Source: Leptospira idonii | GTDB lineage: Bacteria; Spirochaetota; Leptospiria; Leptospirales; Leptospiraceae | Direction: 5' to 3' | NCBI RefSeq assembly: GCF_004770995.1 | Contig: NZ_RQHW01000010.1 | Coordinates: 62,001 to 126,000, forward strand | Length of the DNA: 64,000 bases | Shown here: piece after piece, positions 27,266-36,756 of the stretch | How the letters are laid out: the number at the start of each line of letters is the position of its first letter | Position numbering within the stretch: position 1 is the first letter of the stretch | The notes under the pieces: model-generated | The model's database searches: none | The model's input: only the letters and a program-made list of their open reading frames with translations | Told to the model about the DNA's origin: nothing | Position numbers and translations under genes: made by a program

Positions 27266-27952
27266 ATGCCTACACTTTACCTCGTATCCAATTCATTAGG
27301 TGATGACAGAGATCTGCCTCCCAGAACCAAAGAACTTTTAGAAACCGCCGACTTGATTCTAGGAGAAGAACATAGAACCACATCCACTCTTCTCAAAAAA
27401 CTGGGAATCTCTCGCAGCTTCGAAATCTGCAACGAACATACTTCCGAAGAGGAATTGGAAGAACTGGGTCTCAAACTAGCGCAGACCCAATTAACATGCA
27501 TTATCTCCGATTCGGGAAGTCCCGGATTAGAAGATCCTGCGAGAAGATTGGTTCCTATCGCGTGGGATATGGGAGTGGAAGTGAAATCCGCCCCCGGTCC
27601 TACTGCCGCCATAGCAGCACTCACCTCTTCCGGATTTCAATCTTCCCCCTTCACCTTTTTGGGATTTCTTCCCAGAGAACAAAAGGAAAGAGAAAAGGAG
27701 ATTAAGATCTATCTGGGACTGGGCCACACTCTCGTTTTTTACGAAACTCCCTATCGAACCAAAAACCTTCTAGAGTCCTTGGCCAAACTTGTCCCTTCCG
27801 ACAGAAGGATCTTCCTCAGTTTAGGAATTTCCACGGAATCAGAGCAAAATTTCAGAGGAACTGCGAAGGAAGTCTTTCTAAAGGCGGCAAAAGTCCCAAA
27901 ACTCCCTCCCGTATTCGTAATTGAAGAGAAAAAACAAAAACATTATAGATAG
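27266..27952 (+). CDS. rsmI: RsmI-like 16S rRNA 2'-O-methyltransferase (tetrapyrrole methylase family)
   Basis: Predicted to methylate the ribose of C1402 in 16S rRNA. 228 aa, shorter than E. coli RsmI (about 286 aa). N-terminus LYLVSNSLGDDRDLPPRT; the SAM motif usually SDAGTPGISDPG reads SDSGSPGLEDPA; PSAPGPTAAIAALTSSG and FLGFLPR match. The altered motif and missing C-terminal helical extension leave room for a related methylase. Third gene of the M23-HAD-rsmI unit. Confidence 0.78.
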   Translation: MPTLYLVSNSLGDDRDLPPRTKELLETADLILGEEHRTTSTLLKKLGISRSFEICNEHTSEEELEELGLKLAQTQLTCIISDSGSPGLEDPARRLVPIAWDMGVEVKSAPGPTAAIAALTSSGFQSSPFTFLGFLPREQKEREKEIKIYLGLGHTLVFYETPYRTKNLLESLAKLVPSDRRIFLSLGISTESEQNFRGTAKEVFLKAAKVPKLPPVFVIEEKKQKHYR

Positions 27953-27990
27953 TTCCTTGACTTTCCCTCTGTTATATTGGAGTTTGAGTT

Positions 27991-28614
27991 ATGGCTACTA
28001 AACTAGAATCCTCATCTGACACTCAAGAAGCACCTTTTGCCGAATCGGGTGATTATATAACAGATGTCGTAAAAGAAAATTTAAAGCTCATTCGCCACAC
28101 AAAAGGTTTCTCCCTAGATAAACTTGCCAATCGATGCGGTGTCAGCCGGGCAATGTTGTCCCAAATCGAACAGGGCAAATCAGTGCCTACCATTTCGGTT
28201 CTTTGGAAGATTGCCAACGGACTCAATGTCCCATTTGCGGAACTACTCAAAGAAAAAAACCAAGATGGAATTCATGTTCTCAAAGCGGAGAATTCAAAAG
28301 TATTATATTCCAATTCCAAGGTATTTTCGAGCAGAGCCCTCTTTCCTTTTTTAGGAAACCGCAAAACTGAATTCTACGAACTCATTTTAAAACCAGGCGG
28401 ACACGAAGTTTCGGAAGCTCATAAAACAGGTACTACGGAAAATATAGTAGTCGTATCCGGCAAACTCCGTCTTCGTTTGGGAGAAAAGGTAGTCGAGCTG
28501 GAACCGAAAGATTCTGTATTCTTCAAAGCGGACGTATCTCACGAATACTCCAATCCTACCGACCAAGAAACGGTAATGTATTTGGTCATGGATTATATCG
28601 ACGAAGTAGGTTAA
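27991..28614 (+). CDS. XRE-family regulator with C-terminal cupin
   Basis: 207-aa DNA-binding protein. Helix-turn-helix of the Cro/XRE type at about 27-82 ([20 protein letters not shown]) and a cupin beta-barrel at about 115-195 ([35 protein letters not shown]). This architecture is typical of small-molecule-responsive repressors such as PuuR. The target may be its own operon; prmA follows 28 bp later. Ligand unknown. Confidence 0.88.
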   Translation: MATKLESSSDTQEAPFAESGDYITDVVKENLKLIRHTKGFSLDKLANRCGVSRAMLSQIEQGKSVPTISVLWKIANGLNVPFAELLKEKNQDGIHVLKAENSKVLYSNSKVFSSRALFPFLGNRKTEFYELILKPGGHEVSEAHKTGTTENIVVVSGKLRLRLGEKVVELEPKDSVFFKADVSHEYSNPTDQETVMYLVMDYIDEVG

Positions 28615-28642
28615 TTCCTACTTCTTCTTTTTCTATTTCAAT

Positions 28643-29581
28643 TTGGAATACAGAGAACTTAAAGTCAACCTGCCGAAAGAAGGCTCCGATGGTTTGTATG
28701 AACTTTTGGATACCATTTCCGTTGCAGGATATTATGAAATTTTATTCGACGGGGATGCGCCTAAAGAGCCGGAACAAGAAGGCATCCTAAGAGAAAATAC
28801 AAATATTCGCATTTACTTAAATACTGATGAGATAGATAAAGAAATCAAAATTCTAATCTATCTCAAAATCAATTTTTTAGGAAATGCCAGTTACGAATCC
28901 AGAATCATTGAAACAAGAGATTACGAAGAAGCCTATAAGGAATATTATAAACCGTTTCAAGTAGGCAGCAAACTTTGGGTCATCCCTACTTGGGAAAAGG
29001 AATCCGAAGTAACAAAAGCGCTTTGGGAACCGACTGGAGGAATTCCTCTTTTCATCAATCCTGGAGTCGCTTTCGGAACAGGTCACCACGAGACCACCAA
29101 ACTCATCTTAGAAAGACTCGATCGATTAACAAACGAAAACGAATCAGGAAAACCTTTATTTTTTTCCGCCTGCGATATAGGAACAGGTTCGGGGATTTTA
29201 TCCATCGGGCTTGCCAGACTGGGCTGCGAAAGAATTTTCGCATTGGATATTGATCCTAACGCAGTAAAAGCGGCATGGTCCAACTGGCAGGAGAATACAT
29301 TCGCAAAAAAAACCAGTTTTACTGTGGAAGAATCGGGGATAGACAATCCGAATTTGTTCGGCCCTTCCTATGACATTGCCATAGCAAACATCACTTTCGC
29401 CGTTTTATCCCAAAACATTCATCATTTAGCCAAAGTAAATTCCAAACGATTGTTATTCTCAGGAATCATCACAGAGAAAAAAGACGCATTTTTGGATTTA
29501 TTAGGAAAACATCTCCCCGGAAAACTTTTATTTTCCGAGGAATGGAACGAATGGTGGGTTTTAGACTGGGTGAAAAACTAA
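28643..29581 (+). CDS. prmA: Ribosomal protein L11 methyltransferase-like protein
   Basis: SAM-dependent methyltransferase of 312 aa. An N-terminal beta/alpha domain is followed by PGVAFGTGHHETTKL, SAM motif CDIGTGSGILSIGLARLG and catalytic-loop motif IANITFAVL (NIxxxxL pattern of PrmA). The TTG at 28643 is the likely start; no ATG precedes the conserved N-terminus and no strong ribosome site is visible. Convergent with the 7TMR sensor gene, six bases between stops. Confidence 0.88.
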   Translation: MEYRELKVNLPKEGSDGLYELLDTISVAGYYEILFDGDAPKEPEQEGILRENTNIRIYLNTDEIDKEIKILIYLKINFLGNASYESRIIETRDYEEAYKEYYKPFQVGSKLWVIPTWEKESEVTKALWEPTGGIPLFINPGVAFGTGHHETTKLILERLDRLTNENESGKPLFFSACDIGTGSGILSIGLARLGCERIFALDIDPNAVKAAWSNWQENTFAKKTSFTVEESGIDNPNLFGPSYDIAIANITFAVLSQNIHHLAKVNSKRLLFSGIITEKKDAFLDLLGKHLPGKLLFSEEWNEWWVLDWVKN

Positions 29582-29587
29582 TTACGA

Positions 29588-31705
29588 TTAGTTGTTTTTC
29601 AGATATTTGATCAAACTCACCTGATTGCCGATATCGTTGTATTCGACTCGATCGAACACGGATTTAGTCATATGAATGCCTCGTCCGTGTTGCTCATGTG
29701 CCTCATTCAACTCTTCCAGGGATTTTTCCAAAACCTTTTTATGATCGAATCCTTTTCCCTCGTCAGAAATTCGGAAAGCGACGTATTCATCATTTAACAC
29801 GTATTCGATTCTAATCTTCTTGCGGTTGTATCTGGCATCTTCCTGTCTTTTCTGCAAAAACTCCAAATAGTTTCCGTTCGTCAAAGCGTTCGACTTTTCT
29901 TCGAATCCAATGTTCAGGTTTCCATGTTCGATGGCATTGATGATGATTTCTCGAACGGATGTTCTTACTTCCGTCTGAGAAATGGAATTCATATATTTGG
30001 ACAATTGAGAAGTGATCTTTTGGGAAACAAGTTCCGCATTTCTCAGATAATTGTTGATCGTAAATTCGATTCTTTCGGAATCCACAAGTTTGGTTAAAGT
30101 GTCTTCGAATTGAGGAGATAAAGTCGCAATGATTTCCCTTGAATCTTCCAATTCAACGAATTGAATTCTGCAGTACATATCTTTGGGTTCTTTCACATAT
30201 TTTTGAGAGAACTCCGTCTGAAAACTGATAGGGGCTCCCGTTTTCACAAGTTCCGCCAATTTATCTTTCACCAAAAGCTCGTTAAACCCTTCTTTTTTAC
30301 CTTTGGTTTGATACAATAAATCGGTGAGTTTTTTACCTCTCACATCATCCATACGGTATCCCATATGTTTCGATAAGGCTCTGTTCGCATTCAGAATCAC
30401 TCCGGTTTCACTCATCATGATGATGACTTCCTCGGAACCTTGGAAAATTTCCCGGAATCGTTTTTCAGATTCTTCGATTTTGATTTTGGCAGTGGAGAGT
30501 TCTCTTACATTATCTCTCAAACTTTTTGTCAAAAAATTAATTCTATCGGCAAGACCCAGTGAAAGTAAAATCACTTCCAATGCGGTTCCGAATTGGATCG
30601 TCCAACGAGTGACGTGATTGTCAGGAAGCCAACCCAAACTCTTCAAAGAATAAAGAAGCACTCCCAAAAGAAAGAAAGTCCAAGCGATCAGATAGAATCT
30701 GGCGGTTCTCGCTTTTTTGATCAAAGCCACAATTCCACTAGTGATCATAATCACTGCGGAAGGCACTGCAAATCCGATGGAAGTCAGCATTCCGATTCGG
30801 TAAGGCAGAAAAAAAGTGACAAGACCTATCAAAACCAAAATCCCGAACCAGGAAAGAAGGACCTTCGCAAACAAAGGCGCTTGTTTATGAAGATTCAAAA
30901 AATACGTAGCGAATAGAACTCCGGTAAAACAAGAACTGCAGATGAAAAAAGGAAGAGAATAATTGGCCCACCATACGGAATCAGGCCATAAATATTGAAA
31001 CGCAAACCCGTTATTTGTTAGGTGAAACAATGTGATGGATAATATAAAAAGAACGTACAATAAATAACTTTTCGCACTCGTAAAAATGAACACCGATAAA
31101 TTATAAACTCCCATTACGATCATAATCCCGTAGAACAGACCGAAGATGATTTGTTCTTTGTTCATTTTATCGATCAATTCTTTCGTAGACCAAGCTTCCA
31201 AACTGAGAGGGATTGTGGACTCGGAACGAATTCGAATGTAATAGACGTTTTGAGAGAGAGGCTGTTCGGAAAGAGGGAAAACCACATTTCTATAATTCTC
31301 ATTCCTTTCTTCAAAAGGCAGATTGTCTCCCGAAAGAGTCACTGTATCTTTGGGAATATTTTTACCGTAGATTTGAATTTGATCGATCAGAGGAAAATTG
31401 TATTCCAACATCCAATTCAAAACCTCATCGGAATCGTTTTTCACCGGGAGTCGCACCCAAAACTGCGATGAGGAAAACCCTAAATTGGGAGTGAGTAATT
31501 TTGAAAATTCGGAATCCCTTTTTCCGGAAACGATCGCTTCACTAGGAATGGTGCCAGTAGGGTCTTCTAAGATCAATGCATTCTGCCAAAGAATTTTTCC
31601 TTCCATATGTTTTTCCAATAGGAAGGGGGCTTGGGAGAAAACGGAGCTGGTCCAAAATAGGGAAAAAAAGCCGGAGAGAATCGCTATTTTCAAATTTGTT
31701 TTCAA
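29588..31705 (-). CDS. 7TMR-DISM sensor with PAS and RsbW-like ATPase domains
   Basis: 705 aa. Signal peptide (1-24), periplasmic DISM-type beta domain (about 40-170), seven membrane helices (about 185-390), short coiled-coil, PAS domain (about 405-520), and a C-terminal HATPase (EIIINAIEHGNLNIGFEEK, RISDEGKGFDHKKV) of the anti-sigma/RsbW kind. No phospho-accepting His box is evident. It probably senses a periplasmic ligand and acts as a serine kinase or anti-sigma factor. No partner gene is adjacent. Confidence 0.88.
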   Translation of the reverse strand: MKTNLKIAILSGFFSLFWTSSVFSQAPFLLEKHMEGKILWQNALILEDPTGTIPSEAIVSGKRDSEFSKLLTPNLGFSSSQFWVRLPVKNDSDEVLNWMLEYNFPLIDQIQIYGKNIPKDTVTLSGDNLPFEERNENYRNVVFPLSEQPLSQNVYYIRIRSESTIPLSLEAWSTKELIDKMNKEQIIFGLFYGIMIVMGVYNLSVFIFTSAKSYLLYVLFILSITLFHLTNNGFAFQYLWPDSVWWANYSLPFFICSSCFTGVLFATYFLNLHKQAPLFAKVLLSWFGILVLIGLVTFFLPYRIGMLTSIGFAVPSAVIMITSGIVALIKKARTARFYLIAWTFFLLGVLLYSLKSLGWLPDNHVTRWTIQFGTALEVILLSLGLADRINFLTKSLRDNVRELSTAKIKIEESEKRFREIFQGSEEVIIMMSETGVILNANRALSKHMGYRMDDVRGKKLTDLLYQTKGKKEGFNELLVKDKLAELVKTGAPISFQTEFSQKYVKEPKDMYCRIQFVELEDSREIIATLSPQFEDTLTKLVDSERIEFTINNYLRNAELVSQKITSQLSKYMNSISQTEVRTSVREIIINAIEHGNLNIGFEEKSNALTNGNYLEFLQKRQEDARYNRKKIRIEYVLNDEYVAFRISDEGKGFDHKKVLEKSLEELNEAHEQHGRGIHMTKSVFDRVEYNDIGNQVSLIKYLKNN

Positions 31706-31810
31706 AGAAAAAACCTCTAATTTCGCTCAAAAAAGCCATAGCAAGTGGAAATGAAATCGGTATTTTTTCTAGCCTTTTTTAATATTCGATAGAATTTAGG
31801 GGATACACTT

Positions 31811-33193
31811 ATGAATCGAAAAGATTTCCTTCAAAAACTTTCTTGGACAGCTTCCGCTTCCGGACTCCTATTCGCACAAAATAAATCCTGGGCAGTCACT
31901 CCCTCTACAGAATCCAAACCGCAAAACAGTTCTTCTTCCAAAAAAGCGATCGTTATGGGTGCTGGTCTTTCCGGTCTTTATTCCGCATATTTACTCAAAC
32001 AAACCGGCTACGAAGTGACAATCATCGATCGTTCAGAAAGGTTAGGTGGTCGGATCTTCACTTATAAGGATAAAACGACAGGGCTTGTCCAAGATCTGGG
32101 GGCGGAATGGATCGGAGAAGGTCAATCCGACATCAAAAGTTTGGTAAGACAGTTGGGGCTTGAGCTGAAAGTTTCTCCTCATGTGAAACGATTTCAAATC
32201 AGAAGCGATGAAGAATCACTCATTAAAATCGCCGGCCCTTCCGTGGAAACTTTGGAGAAGGTGATCGACTTGCATAAATCCCTCAGCGAGTCACAAAAAC
32301 AAGGTTTGGATAAAATCAATTTTGCTTCTTATGCAAGATACCAAGGTTTAGCGGAAGATGAAGTGAAGTCCATCAGCGAGTGTTTCCGAATTTTCTTCGG
32401 AGAAGACCTCAATCAAATTTCCAGTGAAGCAGTATTAGGTGATCTTGCGTCAGCGGAATCCGCCTTACGTCCGCAATACTATGTTTCCGGGGGAGCGGAA
32501 AAAATCATTTCTTCTCTCGCCGCTAAATTGGGAGACTCTGAGATTTCTTTGGGAGACCCGATCGTTAAAGTCACTCAATTGAAAAACTACGCACAAGTGG
32601 AATTGGCTTCCGGAAAAATCCACAAAGCGGGTCTAGTCATCTGCACATTGCCTGCCGCTGCCGTTTTGGATATCAAATGGACTCCCGGTCTTCCTAAGGA
32701 TCTGCTCTACTCCGCCTTACGAATGCAAACGGGAAAGATCACTAAAAATATAATTATCTGTAAAAAGAAAGATGCGATCGCTCCTAAAATCATCAATACG
32801 GACACTCCCGGCCAAACTTTTTATGTTTCCGGAGAAGAAGCGATCGGAGAAAATCAATTTCTACTCACCTCACTAGCGACAGGCGATAGAGCGGGTCTTT
32901 TGGAGAAAGGTTCCGATTCTCAAAAAAAGGCACTTCTTAAACTTTCTTTATCTGAAATCAAAAATGCGGACTGGGAAGAATTCGGAGAATCCCCTTTCGT
33001 ATTCCATTCCTTTCAGAAATATACGGGAAGAAGAGGATTTGTTTCCATTTTCCCTCCCGGCTCTTTAGGAACGAAAGAAGTTTGGGCAGAACCTTACGAA
33101 AGAGTGTTTTTTGCGGGAGAACATTTGGCAAAACACAACGGAAGTATGGATGCAGCAGTCGCTTCCGCCATCCAAGCCATCAGCAGAACTTAA
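31811..33193 (+). CDS. FAD-dependent amine oxidase family protein
   Basis: 460 aa. The N-terminus (MNRKDFLQKLSWTASASGLLFA) looks like an export signal of the anchored or Tat-like kind, though only RK rather than twin Arg is present. The FAD dinucleotide-binding motif VMGAGLSGLYSAYLL is near 48-62, followed by ERLGGRI, and the C-terminal flavin segment RVFFAGEHLAKHNGSMDAAV. Predicted periplasmic oxidation of an amine; substrate unknown. Divergent from the 7TMR gene and convergent with an acyltransferase. Confidence 0.85.
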   Translation: MNRKDFLQKLSWTASASGLLFAQNKSWAVTPSTESKPQNSSSSKKAIVMGAGLSGLYSAYLLKQTGYEVTIIDRSERLGGRIFTYKDKTTGLVQDLGAEWIGEGQSDIKSLVRQLGLELKVSPHVKRFQIRSDEESLIKIAGPSVETLEKVIDLHKSLSESQKQGLDKINFASYARYQGLAEDEVKSISECFRIFFGEDLNQISSEAVLGDLASAESALRPQYYVSGGAEKIISSLAAKLGDSEISLGDPIVKVTQLKNYAQVELASGKIHKAGLVICTLPAAAVLDIKWTPGLPKDLLYSALRMQTGKITKNIIICKKKDAIAPKIINTDTPGQTFYVSGEEAIGENQFLLTSLATGDRAGLLEKGSDSQKKALLKLSLSEIKNADWEEFGESPFVFHSFQKYTGRRGFVSIFPPGSLGTKEVWAEPYERVFFAGEHLAKHNGSMDAAVASAIQAISRT

Positions 33194-33204
33194 TCCCACT
33201 TTCC

Positions 33205-33234
33205 TCCTCCGGCGAACAATCTTTAGCCGGGGGA
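33205..33234. terminator. Hairpin between convergent genes
   Basis: TCCTCCGGC (33205-33213) pairs with GCCGGGGGA (33226-33234), one wobble. It lies between the stops of the amine oxidase and the acyltransferase and is followed by AATTT on the plus strand. Probably a bidirectional terminator. Confidence 0.5.
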
Positions 33235-33244
33235 AATTTCCGAA

Positions 33245-34360
33245 TCAAGACTTCAAACCGAACAATCGTTTGAGAATTTCAGAGTTTCGAACGATCAGAT
33301 CATAAATTAAAAAACTAAAGAAGAACACTAAAAACGTGTGAATCAAAAATTTATATCCCGCTCCCACTTCCCAATTCTTAAAATGAAACGCAATAAAGAG
33401 AGAGATAGGATGATGGAGAAGATAAATAGGCAGACTGGATTCGATTAAATATTTGCTAGTCTCCCCCGTCTCGTTTCCCCATTTCTGAAATACCATCACA
33501 AAGAAGCGGCACCAAATCAAAGGAGAAAGGCACCATAATGCCAGATGTGCCATACGCTGAAGATAATTCCCGTATTGATAAGGCATCCAAAGAGGATCTG
33601 TAGTGTCCAAATGATAGAATAGAACAAAGACAATCAAGCCTAACAGAAGCCAGTGGAAGATGGAAATCAAATCGATCTTTTCCGCAAGAGAAAATATGTT
33701 TCCACTATAATAGGCAAACACTCCGCAAAAATAAAAACCTAGTTGATAGAAGAAAGTGAGTTTATTGATTCCGAAAAAGTCATCTCCTCTGGGATAAAAA
33801 GAATGCGCTGCAATCGTTAAAGAAAAACAAAACAGAAAAAAAGGAAAGATCCATCTCCAATCGAAACGACCATCCCCTTTTTCAAAGAAGAAAGAAAAAA
33901 CTTTTTTAGGGATAAAAGAGAAAATCAAACTGAACAGGAACAGATCCACCAAAAACCAAATATGAGATTGAGCGAATTCTTCTTCCGTAAAAAATTCTGG
34001 ATAAAATTGAAAGAAGCCTAGTTCGGGAAGTTTGATCAATTTCATTAAATAGTATTGGATTGGAGCAAACACAAGTAAGCCGAAGATAAGAGGAATTAGA
34101 ATTCGTTTGAACCTGCCTTCTAAAAAATGCATCCACCCTTTTTTCTCCCAAACCATAGAGGAAAAAAAGCCGGAGATCAAAAAGAACAAAGGCATTCTGA
34201 AACTGTGGATCCAGTAGCAGAAAAATCCGAAAGGTTCCATCCTCTCCGGATTTTGGATCGCATACCCTATTTTAGGCGCATATACGATGGCGGAATGAAA
34301 GACGATTCCCAATAGAAGTGCAAAAGACCTCAGATTATCAAGATAGAACAATCGTCCCAT
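33245..34360 (-). CDS. Acyltransferase-3 family membrane protein (OpgC/OafA-like)
   Basis: 371 aa with about ten membrane helices. The N-terminal YLDNLRSFALLLGIVFHSAIVY carries the family histidine, and the HSFRMPLFFLISGFF loop is characteristic. Members transfer acyl groups such as acetyl or succinyl to sugars of surface glycans across the inner membrane. The target here is unknown. Alone on the minus strand. Confidence 0.87.
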   Translation of the reverse strand: MGRLFYLDNLRSFALLLGIVFHSAIVYAPKIGYAIQNPERMEPFGFFCYWIHSFRMPLFFLISGFFSSMVWEKKGWMHFLEGRFKRILIPLIFGLLVFAPIQYYLMKLIKLPELGFFQFYPEFFTEEEFAQSHIWFLVDLFLFSLIFSFIPKKVFSFFFEKGDGRFDWRWIFPFFLFCFSLTIAAHSFYPRGDDFFGINKLTFFYQLGFYFCGVFAYYSGNIFSLAEKIDLISIFHWLLLGLIVFVLFYHLDTTDPLWMPYQYGNYLQRMAHLALWCLSPLIWCRFFVMVFQKWGNETGETSKYLIESSLPIYLLHHPISLFIAFHFKNWEVGAGYKFLIHTFLVFFFSFLIYDLIVRNSEILKRLFGLKS

Positions 34361-34410
34361 AGCTTAGAAGGAAATTAAAATTACCTTCCCAGTCGACCTT
34401 TTTTCTTTTC

Positions 34411-34439
34411 TTGACATGGAACACACCCATTTGTCTGAT
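34411..34439 (+). promoter_or_regulatory. Sigma-70 promoter giving a possibly leaderless HNH mRNA
   Basis: TTGACA (34411-34416), 17-base spacer, TCTGAT (34434-34439). The expected transcription start coincides with ATG 34446. Compare 62597-62624. Confidence 0.45.
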
Positions 34440-34445
34440 TTTTGT

Positions 34446-34742
34446 ATGGATTCCCCTCTTCCCGAAGAAAGATTTTTCTCCACGGTCTCGGATGAAGAGA
34501 TCGCCAGAGAAAGAAGAAAGGCCAAGGAATTGAAAAGTTCCGCATGGTGGAAAAACAAACGATCTTCCGGAATTTGCCATTATTGCGGGAACAAGTTCAA
34601 AGTGGAAGATCTCACGATGGACCACCTAATTCCTCTTATTCGTGGAGGAAAATCTGTAAAAGCGAATCTAGTCCCATCCTGCAAGGAATGTAATTTCAAA
34701 AAGAAACACAGTCTTCCCTTTGAGAAGGACTTTTATACCTAA
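34446..34742 (+). CDS. HNH-family nuclease-like protein
   Basis: Small 98-aa HNH protein with CHYCG and CKECN zinc cysteines, and DHLIPLIRGGKS.KANLVPSC, the standard His-Asn-His pattern. Such stand-alone proteins are found across bacteria with unknown targets. ATG 34446 is preferred over ATG 34416, because 34416 overlaps the perfect -35 box and neither has a ribosome site. The stop overlaps the ATG of the DUF1292 gene (TAATG). Confidence 0.8.
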   Translation: MDSPLPEERFFSTVSDEEIARERRKAKELKSSAWWKNKRSSGICHYCGNKFKVEDLTMDHLIPLIRGGKSVKANLVPSCKECNFKKKHSLPFEKDFYT

Positions 34743-35107
34743 TGGATTTTAAGGATCTTGGATTTCAAGGGGACGATTTTTTACCCAGCAGAGTTTCCGA
34801 AGAAATCGATTTGGTGGATGAACAAGGAAATCAATTCCAATGGGAAGTTTTTTATTCTTTTTCGCTTTCAGGAAACGAATACCTTGTCTTTTTGCCAACC
34901 TCGGAAGCGGAATATCATCTTGTTAATGTGGAGTTAGATGATCCGGATTCGGATGTTCCCGGTTATATCGTTTTGAAGCTTGCAAACGATGCAAGCGGAG
35001 AGGAAATTTTAGAAGAGATTTTGGATCCAGAAGAACTGGAAGAAGTCACCGAATTCGTAGAAGACGAAATCGGTATGTTAGGCCAGTTTCTCAACCAGGA
35101 GGAATGA
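34742..35107 (+). CDS. DUF1292-family acidic protein
   Basis: 121 aa, strongly acidic at the C-terminus. The segment IDLVDEQGNQFQWEVFYSFSLSGNEYLVFLP matches the DUF1292 pattern of small cytosolic proteins of unknown role. Translationally coupled to the HNH gene (one-base overlap). Its 3' end overlaps the convergent maoC-like gene by 17 bp. Confidence 0.75.
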   Translation: MDFKDLGFQGDDFLPSRVSEEIDLVDEQGNQFQWEVFYSFSLSGNEYLVFLPTSEAEYHLVNVELDDPDSDVPGYIVLKLANDASGEEILEEILDPEELEEVTEFVEDEIGMLGQFLNQEE

Positions 35108-35516
35108 CCAAACTTTCCCCTTTGCTCACAACTTCGTTTTTTTGATTGGTCCAAGTCACTTTCATTCGAATCGCTTTCAATTTTTCCACTTTCTCGACCA
35201 CCTCCACCTTACAAGTGATCGTATCTCCGAAATAAACAGGTTTCCTGAATTTAGTAGTGGTTTCCAATGCGACCGTTCCTAAGCCGGGAAGTTTCATTCC
35301 CAAAACGGGAGCCAGAAGAGAAGCTGCCAATCCACCATGCGCGATTCTTGTACCGAACTGAGTGTTCTTCGCATATTCCTCATCCACATGCAACGGATTA
35401 AAATCTCCGCTGATCCCTGCGAATAAATATACGTCCGTCTCGGTAATCGTTTTTGTGAATTGCGCACTGTCTTTGATCTGAATTTCTTCGTAGGTTTTGC
35501 CTTTTTGATAATGCAT
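35091..35516 (-). CDS. MaoC-family (R)-enoyl-CoA hydratase
   Basis: 141-aa hot-dog-fold hydratase, PhaJ-like. The catalytic Asp/His pair lies in GDFNPLHVDEEYA, followed by RIAHGGLAASLL and V.LETTTKFRKPVYFGDTI. It hydrates trans-2-enoyl-CoA, supporting fatty-acid breakdown. Last gene of a minus-strand operon fadD-acd-kinase-maoC; its ATG overlaps the kinase stop by one base. Confidence 0.87.
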   Translation of the reverse strand: MHYQKGKTYEEIQIKDSAQFTKTITETDVYLFAGISGDFNPLHVDEEYAKNTQFGTRIAHGGLAASLLAPVLGMKLPGLGTVALETTTKFRKPVYFGDTITCKVEVVEKVEKLKAIRMKVTWTNQKNEVVSKGESLVIPPG

Positions 35517-36754
35517 TATCTTTTTTCCATTTTCTCCGATTGAAATTCGAAATGATAAAGAACACCTTCGTTCGGTTTGGTGTAAAACTGAATTTCCCGG
35601 CCCATCATCTGACTGGACAAGGAAAAGATAACGGACAGACCTACAGAATCGATATTCTTTCTATCGAATGACTCTGGAAACCCGATTCCGTTGTCTCTAT
35701 AAATCAATTCCGTCCGCCCTTTATCGTGTACTTTAAAATCGATTTTGATGATTGCATCCTTTCTTTCCGGAAAAGCATGTCGAAAGGAATTCGTCAGCAT
35801 TTCCGTAAGCATAAGTCCCATAGGAATGGCCATAGTCAGATTCAACTCTTTAGGTTGGATTGCCAAATCGATTTGGATATCCATCCTCATGTACATCAAT
35901 TTGATATTTTCCACCAAACTCTCTATATACGACCTAGAATTCAAACTGGAAAGATTTTTAGAACTGTATAATTTTTCATGAACGAGAGCGATCGCCTTCA
36001 CACGAATGATGCTTTGTTCCAAAATGGCTGCGGATTCTTTAGGTGCTGAATAGGATTGAAGCTGTAAAAACGAAATGATTACGGACAGATTGTTCTTCAC
36101 TCTATGATGCACTTCCGTCAGGAGAACTTCATTTTCCTTTAAGGAACGTTCCAATTCCTTCTGATTTTCGATATAGGCGGAGATATCGTTCGTAATTCCT
36201 ATTGCGATTCCTCCTGAATTCCCTCTGCCCTTGAAGAACAAACGGTTCTCCAAAGCCCATTTGATTCGGCCGTCCTTAAATAAAAGTCGATATAAAATTC
36301 CTGTATGATTTTCCTGAAGTCGATTGATCCATATATCCGTCATCCTTTGACGATCTTCAGGATGTACTCTCTCCAAAAGAACGGCTGCATTGTGGCGGAT
36401 AGCATCCAAACTCGCTTCAAAAAACTTTCCCGTCTGTTCGGAAATGAGATCTATTTTCCAAGTGTTGAGATTGAAAACGATGACAGAGTCCCCTACCTTT
36501 TCTAAAATGTTTTGATACAGATAATCGGATTCTTCCTTCTCTCTAAGAACCCTGGATTGAACCTTCAATTCTCGCAATAGTAGAAAGTAAATGGCGACTG
36601 CAGAAAGAAAAACGAAAAGCCATCCCTTATAATTTTGAGCGATTCTAATTTCTTCCGTAGTCTGAAGCAAAACGGAAAGAGCATAATCGGAGCCGTAGAT
36701 CCAAACAAATCCGAGTATGAGGTAAATCACTGCGACTCGGATGGCTGGTTTCAT
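35516..36754 (-). CDS. PAS sensor histidine kinase of the HisKA_2 type
   Basis: 412 aa. Two membrane helices (about 5-25 and 40-60), a PAS domain (about 85-205), HisKA_2 box with phospho-His in EVHHRVKNNLSVIISFLQLQ, and HATPase (MLTEMLTNSFRHAFPE, IYRDNGIGFPE). ATG 36754 sits two bases after the acyl-CoA dehydrogenase stop; the longer frame to 36838 lies inside that gene. A kinase embedded in a lipid-degradation operon, with no response regulator nearby, is unusual. Confidence 0.85.
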   Translation of the reverse strand: MKPAIRVAVIYLILGFVWIYGSDYALSVLLQTTEEIRIAQNYKGWLFVFLSAVAIYFLLLRELKVQSRVLREKEESDYLYQNILEKVGDSVIVFNLNTWKIDLISEQTGKFFEASLDAIRHNAAVLLERVHPEDRQRMTDIWINRLQENHTGILYRLLFKDGRIKWALENRLFFKGRGNSGGIAIGITNDISAYIENQKELERSLKENEVLLTEVHHRVKNNLSVIISFLQLQSYSAPKESAAILEQSIIRVKAIALVHEKLYSSKNLSSLNSRSYIESLVENIKLMYMRMDIQIDLAIQPKELNLTMAIPMGLMLTEMLTNSFRHAFPERKDAIIKIDFKVHDKGRTELIYRDNGIGFPESFDRKNIDSVGLSVIFSLSSQMMGREIQFYTKPNEGVLYHFEFQSEKMEKR

Positions 36755-36756
36755 TT